From Roseburia sp. (GTDB taxonomy: Bacteria > Bacillota > Clostridia > Lachnospirales > Lachnospiraceae), in the NCBI GenBank assembly GCA_030844625.1, contig JAUUNJ010000153.1, positions 1 through 6,349 on the forward strand: a DNA stretch of 6,349 bases, written 5' to 3'. Position numbers and translations under genes: made by a program. A model generated the notes under the pieces. It did no database searches. It had not been told where the DNA came from and saw only the letters and a program-made list of their open reading frames with translations. The stretch's first letter is position 1, and every line of letters starts with the position of its first letter. Positions 1 through 5,127 of this stretch are shown piece after piece.

Positions 1-291
1 TATTTGATAAGGTTTGTCGGCAAAAATAAGTTTCTTTAAAATTACATGTTCGCTGTTTCTGTCAGGTGTGATGACATCTTTACTTAATAAGAAAAAGTTT
101 TCCTTATTAATTTTATAGCCCTTGTTTGAAGAATAAATCAGTGGGAGTTCTCTATTAATTGATGAAATCTCTGATTGGATAGTTCTTAGAGATGTATTTA
201 ATGTAAGACTTAAACATTTCCCGGTCACATAACCGTCGGAATTGGCGATAATACTGATTATTTTCTTTTTTCTATCGTCAAAACGGTTCAT
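1..291 (-). CDS. BglG/LicR/MtlR-type PRD regulator, N-terminal part (cut by window edge)
   Basis: The window holds only the first 97 codons; the rest lies beyond position 1. The start ATG at 291 has an AGGAGG site at 298-303. Residues 8-61 read as a winged helix-turn-helix of the kind that opens LicR/MtlR/BglG-family regulators: KKKIISIIANSDGYVTG, then the recognition-helix pattern SLRTIQSEISSINREL (34-49), then a wing ending NKGYKI (56-61). Residues 78-97 (beginning RNSEHVILKKLIFADK) look like the start of the second helix-turn-helix domain seen in these proteins. Family knowledge: members carry PTS regulation domains and EIIA/EIIB-like modules phosphorylated by HPr and by the cognate EIIB, and they activate the neighbouring PTS operon. 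Its divergent position beside a complete PTS operon supports the same role here. A DNA-binding activator is favoured over an RNA-binding antiterminator because the N-terminus is a helix-turn-helix rather than a CAT domain. The PRD domains cannot be seen. Confidence 0.85.
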   Translation of the reverse strand, partial: MNRFDDRKKKIISIIANSDGYVTGKCLSLTLNTSLRTIQSEISSINRELPLIYSSNKGYKINKENFFLLSKDVITPDRNSEHVILKKLIFADKPYQI

Positions 292-333
292 AAAATATCC
301 TCCTCTTTTGTAAAATACCCATTTTATGTATTA

Positions 334-362
334 ATTATCTAAAAAATATAGATAAATTGCAA
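334..362 (-). promoter_or_regulatory. Sigma-A-type promoter of the PRD regulator gene
   Basis: Read on the minus strand, TTGCAA (362-357) and GATAAT (339-334) are separated by exactly 17 bp. They match the consensus -35 and -10 at 4/6 and 5/6 positions. The -10 lies about 40 bp before the regulator's ATG, leaving room for a short leader with its AGGAGG site. Prediction from sequence only. Confidence 0.55.
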
Positions 363-370
363 ATTCAAGA

Positions 371-388
371 TTGCGGTGTACCCCGCAA
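371..388. promoter_or_regulatory. Candidate operator: 18-bp near-palindrome between divergent promoters
   Basis: TTGCGGTGTACCCCGCAA is a dyad with 8 of 9 base pairs matched; the single mismatch is T377 against C382. It is GC-rich in an otherwise AT-rich intergenic region. It sits 8 bp from the leftward -35 box (357-362) and 8 bp from the rightward -35 box (397-402), so its centre coincides with the midpoint between the promoters. That placement suits a dimeric activator serving both directions, most simply the divergent PRD regulator. The binding protein is inferred, not shown. Confidence 0.6.
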
Positions 389-396
389 AAGTAAAT

Positions 397-425
397 TTGA
401 ATATGTGATACCAGAATTTTATAAT
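397..425 (+). promoter_or_regulatory. Sigma-A-type promoter of the PTS operon
   Basis: TTGAAT (397-402) and TATAAT (420-425) are separated by 17 bp; the -10 is perfect and the -35 matches 4/6. Transcription would begin near 432, giving a leader of roughly 38 nt before the EIIA start. No terminator/antiterminator or RAT-like hairpin is visible in this short leader. Control is therefore more likely at initiation than by BglG-style antitermination. Confidence 0.7.
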
Positions 426-435
426 TACGTTAACA
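422..435 (+). promoter_or_regulatory. Possible CcpA (cre) site over the operon start point
   Basis: TAATTACGTTAACA matches the cre consensus TGWAANCGNTNWCA at 11 of 14 positions, with a perfect right half (CGTTAACA) and a poor left half. It overlaps the -10 box and the predicted start point, where CcpA would block initiation. Carbon catabolite control is usual for beta-glucoside PTS operons in Firmicutes, but the match is degenerate and could be chance. Confidence 0.35.
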
Positions 436-469
436 GTCAAAACATTGGGAAGAAAAGGAGGTAGGGTAT

Positions 470-787
470 ATGAACAAAGAAGAAGCCCAAATGGTATCTT
501 TTAAACTGATCAGTTTTGCCGGTGACGCATTTTCATTGTTTTATAAAGCAGTAGAAAGTGCCAGAAATGGAAATTTTGAAGAAGCAGATCAATTACTTGC
601 CGAAGGCGAAACACAGTTAACCCAAGCACATGAAGCACAGACAGAGCTTTTGGCAGCGGAAGCACAGGGCAAGGATATTGAATATAGTGTTATGCTCGTT
701 CATGCACAGGATCATTTAATGACAACCATCATGTATGAGAGAGTTGCCAGAGAGTTTATTACCTTATATAAGGAAAGGAATAGGTGA
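470..787 (+). CDS. celC: PTS lactose/cellobiose-family EIIA component
   Basis: This 105-residue cytoplasmic protein matches the Lac-family EIIA (LacF/CelC/ChbA) over its whole length. It carries phosphate from HPr to EIIB. The family landmarks are visible: GDA at 18-20, AHEAQ at 53-57 and the active-site segment VHAQDHLM at 77-84. By comparison with LacF, His78 is the phosphorylated residue, Asp81 contributes to the metal site at the centre of the trimer, and His82 is the conserved neighbour. The length is normal for the family. The start is fixed by AAAAGGAGG ending at 461, eight bases before ATG. It is the first gene of the operon, and its stop lies 3 bp before the glycosidase start, implying translational coupling. 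The family handles cellobiose, chitobiose, lichenan products or lactose, so the symbol marks the family and not a proven substrate. Confidence 0.95.
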   Translation: MNKEEAQMVSFKLISFAGDAFSLFYKAVESARNGNFEEADQLLAEGETQLTQAHEAQTELLAAEAQGKDIEYSVMLVHAQDHLMTTIMYERVAREFITLYKERNR

Positions 788-790
788 CAG

Positions 791-2221
791 ATGGGTGATA
801 AAGATAAATTTTTATGGGGCAGTGCCACAGCAGCATATCAGTGTGAAGGCGGATGGAAAGAAGGGGGCAAGGGAATATCCAACTGGGATGTTTTCTGTCA
901 TAGTGAAAAGAATAATGTAAATCCGGTTACCGGAGATGTGGCATGTGACCATTATCACAGATATGAAGAAGATATTAAAATGCTTGCAGAGGGGAACCAG
1001 AACGCATATCGGTTTTCAATTGCCTGGACAAGGATTATTCCAAATGGAGTGGGAGAGAAATGTCAGGAAGGAATTGACTTCTACAATAGAATCATTAATA
1101 CATGTATAAAGTACAATGTGGAACCTCTTGTAACACTTTATCACTATGATCTTCCCCAGCCAATGTTTGAACAGGGAGGCTGGGAGTGCAGAGATACAGT
1201 GGATGCTTATGAGGAATATGTTAAGGTCTGCTTTCAGGAATTTGGCGATAGAGTAAACTATTGGGCGACTATTAATGAACCAAATTATGAGACTCTTTGC
1301 TGTTATGGCTTTGGTAACTATCCGCCAAATATTAAAAACCTGGAGAGAAGATGGAAAGCAATGTATCATTTGATGCTTTCCAGTGCGAGGGCAGTTAAGG
1401 TCTATAGAGAGATGAACGGTCATGGAATGATTGGTATTGTCAGCGATAGTTATTCTATAGAGACTTTAGTGGATAGTGAGGAATACAGAGAAGCAGCCCA
1501 TATGGCAGATATATTTTTTAATACATCAGTGAATGATGTGTGTATAAAGGGGGCATATTCGGATGACTATATAAAAAAGTTGAAATTATCAGGATATGAC
1601 CTTTCGTATATGCTTGAATCGGACAAGGAAGTATTTAAAGAAGGAACAGTTGATTATCTTGGAGTGAATGCCTATTGTAGATTCCTTGTAAAACCTTACA
1701 CAGGAGGAGAAGGGATACTTTCTATTAATAATACAGGAGATTCAACCGGCAGCAATGAGTTTGAAATAAAAGACTGGTTCAAATTGGACGAAGATAGGAC
1801 CACAAAAAAGAATCCATGGGGAAGTGAAGTTTACCCCAAATCAATTTATAATTTATTGCTTCAGTTAAAAGAGATATATCCGGATACTCCAGTGATTATA
1901 ACTGAAAATGGAATAGGATATTATGATGAAGTAGTTGATGGACAAATCCATGATGACTATAGAATTGAATATTTACAGGGATATGTGGATTGGATTGAAA
2001 AAGCTATGGAAGCCGGATGTGATGTAAGAGGATATTTTATTTGGTCCGCAATGGATGTCTACAGTTGGATTAACGGATATAAAAAGCGTTATGGACTGGT
2101 TTATATTGACTTTGATGATAATGAACTTAGAAGGATCCCTAAGGACAGTTATCACTGGTATAAAAAAATCATAAAAGAAAAAGGAGGAAAATTTAATGGA
2201 GAAATTAACAGGCTTTATTGA
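791..2221 (+). CDS. GH1 6-phospho-beta-glycosidase (6-phospho-beta-glucosidase/galactosidase)
   Basis: This 476-residue cytoplasmic enzyme hydrolyses the phosphorylated disaccharide delivered by the PTS. The N-terminal GH1 signature is at residues 7-20 (FLWGSATAAYQCEG). The acid/base is Glu163 in TINEPN and the nucleophile is Glu372 in ITENG. Trp418 lies in the conserved FIWSAMD segment. Ser425, Lys432 and Tyr434 (SWINGYKKRYG) match the triad that binds the 6-phosphate in LacG, which favours a phospho-glycosidase over a plain beta-glucosidase. Trp426 sits where LacG has the tryptophan linked to galactoside preference, so a 6-phospho-beta-galactosidase or dual activity is possible, although EIIB and EIIC look cellobiose-type. 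The length is typical. Its ribosome site is modest (AGGTGA at 782-787 or AAAGGA at 774-779), so reinitiation from the EIIA gene is likely. The last 26 bases overlap the EIIC gene. Confidence 0.93.
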   Translation: MGDKDKFLWGSATAAYQCEGGWKEGGKGISNWDVFCHSEKNNVNPVTGDVACDHYHRYEEDIKMLAEGNQNAYRFSIAWTRIIPNGVGEKCQEGIDFYNRIINTCIKYNVEPLVTLYHYDLPQPMFEQGGWECRDTVDAYEEYVKVCFQEFGDRVNYWATINEPNYETLCCYGFGNYPPNIKNLERRWKAMYHLMLSSARAVKVYREMNGHGMIGIVSDSYSIETLVDSEEYREAAHMADIFFNTSVNDVCIKGAYSDDYIKKLKLSGYDLSYMLESDKEVFKEGTVDYLGVNAYCRFLVKPYTGGEGILSINNTGDSTGSNEFEIKDWFKLDEDRTTKKNPWGSEVYPKSIYNLLLQLKEIYPDTPVIITENGIGYYDEVVDGQIHDDYRIEYLQGYVDWIEKAMEAGCDVRGYFIWSAMDVYSWINGYKKRYGLVYIDFDDNELRRIPKDSYHWYKKIIKEKGGKFNGEINRLY

Positions 2222-3509
2222 AAAGAAGATTGCACCACTGGCAAATAAACTGGGACGACAGAGATATATTCAAGCATTGCAGAACTCATTTCTTGCATTA
2301 ATCCCATTTATTACGGTTGGAAGTCTGGCATTGGTTATCATTTCACCACCTATGGATTATACTACAATGGACTCTGGTGTGCTTAGAGTAATCATGCAGG
2401 GATGGGCAAAAATAGCAGATTTTACAGGTCCCACATTAGGTTTTATTAATATGGTGACAATGTCCATGATGGCATTGTATATCGCTATAGGTATGGGACT
2501 GAATCTGGCAAAGCAGTACAAAATGTCTTCATTTATGCCAACTCTTGTGACAACAATGACTTTTTTAGTCTGTGCAACAATGAATCCGGATGGGGAACTT
2601 ACTGTTGCACATCTTGATGGCACAGGCTTATTTACAGCAATTATAGTATCTATATTATCGTTCGAATTATATAGAAAGCTTGTTGAAAAAGGTGTGGGAC
2701 ACATTGACTTATCAGGCTCTGGCGTTCCACCGGCACTGTTAGATTCGCTGGGAAATCTTGTGCCTGTTGTTATCGTTCTGGTATTATTTGGGGCAATCAG
2801 TCAGATTATCATGGCAATTACAGGTTCGGCATTTCCGGATTTAATGACAATTATTATGACACCACTGGTGAATATGGTTGACAGTATTTGGGGAATAATA
2901 TTACTAGCCGTTATTGTTATGTTGTTCTGGTGGTTCGGTATTCATGATTCCGTAATTACAGGACCTTTGGATGTATTTCTTATGAGCAATTATACAGCAA
3001 ATATGACAGCATTTGCAGCAGGCACGGCGGCAGTTTCACTTCCATTTATTGTGACAGAACCATTCTGGTGGACTTTTATGACAATCGGTGGCAGTGGTGC
3101 CACGTTGGGCTTGGCATTTCTGGCGGCAACAAGTAAATCAAAACAGATTAAAACAGTAGGAAGGCTTGCAATTATACCATCATTGTTTAATATCAATGAA
3201 CCTTTAATATTTGGTCTTCCAATAATGTATAATCCGACCATGCTGATTCCGTTTATTGTTGCAATGCCGCTGAATGGTGTAATCACATATATCTGCATGA
3301 GTACAGGGATTGTTGCAAAAACATTCTCATATGCAAGCTGGAATATGTTTTGTCCGATTGGTGGATTTATAGCTACATTGGATGTGAAGGCGTTGATTCT
3401 TATATGTGTATTAATTGTTATAGATGTATTAATATATCTTCCATTTTTTAAAGTTTATGAAAAACAGAAACTGAAAGAAGAGGCGGAAGTTGAAGCAGTA
3501 GAGGAGTAA
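2196..3509 (+). CDS. celB: PTS cellobiose-family EIIC permease
   Basis: This 437-residue integral membrane protein forms the sugar channel of the PTS and presents the disaccharide for phosphorylation by EIIB. It has many hydrophobic segments, for example around residues 31-50, 85-102, 143-158, 189-208, 231-248, 278-310, 350-368 and 398-417. The N-terminal amphipathic opening (FIEKKIAPLANKLGRQRYIQALQNS) is typical of the family. Two sugar-site signatures are clear: WWFGIH at 245-250 with His250, and NINEPLIFGLP with Glu335, equivalent to the conserved His and Glu described for ChbC-type permeases. The acidic tail (KEEAEVEAVEE) is cytoplasmic. It starts inside the glycosidase gene in another frame (26-bp overlap); AAGGAGG at 2181-2187 sits 8 bp before its ATG. 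Length is normal for CelB/LicC. EIIB is encoded separately 2 bp downstream, unlike the fused EIICB of lactose systems. Confidence 0.95.
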   Translation: MEKLTGFIEKKIAPLANKLGRQRYIQALQNSFLALIPFITVGSLALVIISPPMDYTTMDSGVLRVIMQGWAKIADFTGPTLGFINMVTMSMMALYIAIGMGLNLAKQYKMSSFMPTLVTTMTFLVCATMNPDGELTVAHLDGTGLFTAIIVSILSFELYRKLVEKGVGHIDLSGSGVPPALLDSLGNLVPVVIVLVLFGAISQIIMAITGSAFPDLMTIIMTPLVNMVDSIWGIILLAVIVMLFWWFGIHDSVITGPLDVFLMSNYTANMTAFAAGTAAVSLPFIVTEPFWWTFMTIGGSGATLGLAFLAATSKSKQIKTVGRLAIIPSLFNINEPLIFGLPIMYNPTMLIPFIVAMPLNGVITYICMSTGIVAKTFSYASWNMFCPIGGFIATLDVKALILICVLIVIDVLIYLPFFKVYEKQKLKEEAEVEAVEE

Positions 3510-3511
3510 GT

Positions 3512-3805
3512 ATGAATATTTTATTAGTTTGCAATGCTGGAATGAGTACCGGGATTATGAAAATGAAACTGGAGCAGGAGGCAAAGAATAGAGGAATTGA
3601 TGCTAAAGTAAATGCTGTTCCCATGGTGGAAATAGGGGATTATCTGGAAGGCACAAATGCAATACTTTTAGGTCCTCAAATCAGATTTGCTCTTGATGAT
3701 ATTAAAAAAATGTCACCGGATATTCCTGTTATGGCAATTGCACCACAGGATTTTGGAATGATGAATGCTCCAAAAGTATTAGATGAAGTTTTAAAGGAAT
3801 TATAA
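3512..3805 (+). CDS. celA: PTS cellobiose-family EIIB component
   Basis: This 97-residue cytoplasmic phosphocarrier takes phosphate from EIIA and passes it to the sugar bound by EIIC. The N-terminus NILLVCNAGMSTGIM is the Lac-family EIIB phosphocysteine loop. Cys7 is the predicted phosphorylation site, and the following GMST segment is the P-loop that cradles it. The middle part (LLGPQIRF, 67-74) and the C-terminal half fit the Rossmann-like fold of CelA/ChbB. Length is close to the usual 100-106. The gene begins 2 bp after EIIC, with a GAGGAG ribosome site (3501-3506) embedded in the last EIIC codons, so the two are almost certainly co-translated. Substrate cannot be read from this component alone. 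Confidence 0.95.
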   Translation: MNILLVCNAGMSTGIMKMKLEQEAKNRGIDAKVNAVPMVEIGDYLEGTNAILLGPQIRFALDDIKKMSPDIPVMAIAPQDFGMMNAPKVLDEVLKEL

Positions 3806-3811
3806 AATAAT

Positions 3812-4069
3812 ATGATTGAATTTGATTATAGAATAACTGATGAAAGAGGTCTTCATGTACAACCAGTGATTGAACTTTTTCAATATGTAAAGAATTCCGG
3901 ATGTAATGTTTATATTGAAAAGCATGGAGTAATCGTAAAGATAGATCGCATTATGGAAATTGTAGGACTTCAGATCAGAAAAGGAGATTTGGTACATATT
4001 GTGATTAGCGGTGATAACGAAGAAACAGTATATAATTATGTAAAGTCATATTTTCAAAATAATTTATAA
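3812..4069 (+). CDS. HPr-like phosphocarrier with His15 but without Ser46
   Basis: This 85-residue protein aligns with HPr along its whole length without gaps in the key regions. His15 lies in RGLHVQP (12-18), at the position phosphorylated by enzyme I. Two normally conserved residues differ. Arg17, which stabilises the phosphohistidine, is Gln. Ser46, the site of HPr kinase, is Arg, in the segment DRIMEIVGL (45-53) that replaces the usual KSIMGVMSL; Gly49 is Glu. The coding DNA is intact (ATA GAT CGC ATT ATG). Inference: it may pass phosphate to this operon's EIIA or to the divergent regulator but cannot be modified at position 46, so it should not act as a CcpA co-repressor. It begins 6 bp after EIIB behind a weak AAAGGA (3793-3798), 13 bp from ATG, which suggests lower expression or coupling. 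It is the last gene of the operon. Alternatively it is a degenerating HPr copy. Confidence 0.82.
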   Translation: MIEFDYRITDERGLHVQPVIELFQYVKNSGCNVYIEKHGVIVKIDRIMEIVGLQIRKGDLVHIVISGDNEETVYNYVKSYFQNNL

Positions 4070-4083
4070 CTTTATCATTACAT

Positions 4084-4119
4084 AAAGCGTTCCCTGATAA
4101 AAAATCAGGGGACGCTTTT
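4084..4119. terminator. Hairpin terminator between converging PTS operon and coat genes
   Basis: AAAGCGTTCCCTGAT (4084-4098) pairs with ATCAGGGGACGCTTT (4104-4118) over 15 positions, with one G-U wobble and a five-A loop. It starts 14 bp after the stop of the HPr-like gene. The T run is short (CTTTT), but the stem is long and GC-containing. From the other side it could also stop the leftward coat-protein transcript. Confidence 0.8.
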
Positions 4120-4123
4120 ATGA

Positions 4124-4146
4124 AACAAAGATAGTATTGCTTTGTT
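4124..4146 (-). terminator. Small hairpin just after the CotF-like gene
   Basis: AACAAAG (4124-4130) and CTTTGTT (4140-4146) form a 7-bp stem with a 9-nt loop, directly after the stop of the leftward coat gene. It is AT-rich and lacks a clear T run, so it is at best an accessory to the larger hairpin at 4084-4119. Confidence 0.3.
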
Positions 4147-4151
4147 ATATT

Positions 4152-4421
4152 TTAGCAGCTCTTATATCCGCACTGATATTTGTTTTTAGCATCCTGTATT
4201 TTGCTGGCCTGAGCAGCAGGAGTAGGATAAAATCCCATAGTATGCATCTGATTAAAAACATCAACCTGAATTTCATGCTCCTTCTTGAGAATGTCCATCA
4301 TTGTACTGCGAAGACTGTCGTGAACGCATTCGTTAACACCCAGATTATAAAGATTAGTAGCATTTTTTTCTGTGTTGAGAGCATCACCTAAAATCTCTTT
4401 TTCCGTATAAATACTTTCCAT
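4152..4421 (-). CDS. CotF-family spore coat protein
   Basis: This 89-residue protein matches the coat F domain. The opening EKEILGDALNTEKNATNLYNL and the central LKKEHEIQVDVFNQMHTMGFYP form two helices typical of the ferritin-like, four-helix CotF fold. The segment HTMGFYPTPAAQASKIQDAKNKY (about 60-82) is the usual end of clostridial CotF paralogues. The tail, QCGYKSC, adds two cysteines that might cross-link in the coat; that is inference. The start ATG has an excellent site, AGGAGGGG (4435-4428), six bases upstream. It lies 31 bp downstream of a second small coat-type gene on the same strand, and the two probably form one transcript. The family is made in the mother cell during sporulation. 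No convincing sporulation sigma promoter was found, so timing is not supported by sequence here. Confidence 0.85.
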   Translation of the reverse strand: MESIYTEKEILGDALNTEKNATNLYNLGVNECVHDSLRSTMMDILKKEHEIQVDVFNQMHTMGFYPTPAAQASKIQDAKNKYQCGYKSC

Positions 4422-4452
4422 TATAAACCCCTCCTGAAAATTTATTGATCAC

Positions 4453-4638
4453 TTATTTTAGATAAGAATATATGTCATTGAAATGACCCTGATGTTTGTT
4501 CGCAATATCCAACATCTGCTGTTTTACAGTTGCGTCCTGGGAATGGCTTGCAAGCATCTGAAATTTCTTTACTAAAAGTTCCTCTTCATTTAAAAGATCA
4601 TTCATTACAGAAAGTTCTTTTTCTGATAATTCGTTCAT
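4453..4638 (-). CDS. Small CotF-like spore coat partner protein
   Basis: This 61-residue, almost wholly helical, hydrophilic protein opens MNELSEKELSVMNDLLNEEELLVKKFQM and ends HQGHFNDIYSYLK. This layout (an LSEKEL start, an EExLLVKK helix, then an AxKHQxHF helix) is that of the short proteins that accompany CotF-like genes in clostridia and resemble one half of the four-helix domain. AGGAGG (4650-4645) stands six bases before ATG 4638; an ATG at 4643 runs into a stop after two codons and is not the start. It precedes the CotF-like gene, so a joint role in the coat, perhaps a heteromeric helical bundle, is inferred. Assignment rests on sequence pattern and neighbourhood. Confidence 0.7.
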   Translation of the reverse strand: MNELSEKELSVMNDLLNEEELLVKKFQMLASHSQDATVKQQMLDIANKHQGHFNDIYSYLK

Positions 4639-4742
4639 TTCATACCTCCTGATTTTAAAACTTTCTATATTATTATTAAATTTATTTATATAAAAATACC
4701 TTCCATTTTTTTCAAAAAAATGTATCTAAGCAGAATCTTAAG

Positions 4743-4755
4743 CATAGTATATAAT
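4743..4755 (+). promoter_or_regulatory. Possible promoter -10 region of the Ser-type HPr-like gene
   Basis: TATAAT at 4750-4755 is a perfect -10, but no TTGACA-like element lies 16-18 bp upstream. The overlapping CATAGTA (4743-4749), with TGTATC (4721-4726) 16 bp before it, resembles a forespore sigma-G/F type promoter. The two readings cannot be separated by eye; either gives a leader of roughly 80-90 nt before ATG 4843. Confidence 0.3.
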
Positions 4756-4765
4756 TAACGGGTAT

Positions 4766-4806
4766 TTAACCGAAAATGCAGTATGAATTTAATCATGGAC
4801 GGTTAA
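4766..4806 (+). repeat. 7-bp inverted repeat in the leader of the Ser-type HPr-like gene
   Basis: TTAACCG (4766-4772) and CGGTTAA (4800-4806) are perfect inverted copies 27 nt apart, between the possible promoter and the ribosome site at 4828-4835. It could be an mRNA stem or a widely spaced operator. Chance is not excluded. Confidence 0.3.
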
Positions 4807-4842
4807 TATTAAGTTGTAAAAACAGAGAAAGGAGGAATAGAT

Positions 4843-5061
4843 ATGAGAATTAATTTAAACTCAGTAAAGGATATTCAGGAGTTTGTAAACATAGTCAGCA
4901 AATTTTCAGATGACATTGACGTGTCATCCAGCAGAAGTATGGTTGATGCCAAATCAATTATGGGCCTGTTCAGCCTTGACTTGTCAAAACCTGTGGAAGT
5001 AACCACATCGGGAACACATTCCGATAATATTTACGCTGCAATCAGCAAATATGCATCATAA
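4843..5061 (+). CDS. HPr-like protein lacking the phosphocarrier histidine (Crh-like logic)
   Basis: This 72-residue cytoplasmic protein resembles the clostridial short HPr-family proteins. The diagnostic part is VDAKSIMGLFSLDLS (34-48), equivalent to the HPr segment KSIMGVMSL around Ser46, so Ser38 corresponds to the HPr kinase site. Aligning on it puts His15 at Ser7 in the segment INLNSVKDIQ, so there is no active histidine and none of the GxHARP motif. It cannot serve as a PTS phosphocarrier. A regulatory role like that of Bacillus Crh (Ser-phosphorylated partner of CcpA) is possible by analogy only; the C-terminal half is shorter than in true HPr. AAAGGAGG (4828-4835) is seven bases before ATG. 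It is monocistronic, divergent from the coat genes and followed by a hairpin at 5069. The protein contains no cysteine or tryptophan. Confidence 0.8.
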   Translation: MRINLNSVKDIQEFVNIVSKFSDDIDVSSSRSMVDAKSIMGLFSLDLSKPVEVTTSGTHSDNIYAAISKYAS

Positions 5062-5068
5062 ACTGAGA

Positions 5069-5084
5069 AATGCCTTATGGCATT
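5069..5084 (+). terminator. Small hairpin after the Ser-type HPr-like gene
   Basis: AATGCC and GGCATT form a perfect 6-bp stem with a TTAT loop, 7 bp after the stop codon, followed by ATTT. It is a weak intrinsic terminator candidate because the stem is short and the T tract is interrupted. Confidence 0.45.
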
Positions 5085-5100
5085 ATTTAAGAGAAACCGC

Positions 5101-5114
5101 GAAAAGCGTTAACA
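5101..5114 (+). promoter_or_regulatory. Possible cre site before the candidate small RNA
   Basis: GAAAAGCGTTAACA matches TGWAANCGNTNWCA at 12 of 14 positions, missing only the first two bases. It abuts the TATAAT box at 5115-5120, a position that would repress. It shares CGTTAACA exactly with the candidate site in the PTS promoter. Confidence 0.35.
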
Positions 5115-5120
5115 TATAAT
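5115..5120 (+). promoter_or_regulatory. Possible -10 box of the candidate small RNA
   Basis: TATAAT lies 7 bp before the base where the 9-bp closing stem begins (5128), about where transcription would start. No -35 match to sigma-A is seen 16-18 bp upstream. The overlapping CATATAATA (5113-5121) also fits the mother-cell pattern CATANNNTA, with an AC at 5096-5097 upstream. Promoter class is unresolved. Confidence 0.35.
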
Positions 5121-5127
5121 ATACTTA

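Noticed and set aside
426..469. BglG-type antiterminator target in the PTS operon leader
   Set aside because: The leader is only about 38 nt and shows no stem-loop followed by T residues, so a transcription antitermination switch is not supported.
1016..1423. Leftward 135-codon frame inside the glycosidase gene
   Set aside because: It is an antisense shadow of a clearly coding GH1 gene, with no ribosome site and no recognisable protein pattern.
2357..3298. Leftward frames opposite the EIIC gene
   Set aside because: They are antisense shadows of a membrane-protein gene and lack initiation signals.
4137..4391. Rightward 84-codon frame over the CotF-like gene
   Set aside because: It lies opposite a well-supported coat gene with a strong ribosome site. 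Its hydrophobic opening is only the complement of coding DNA.
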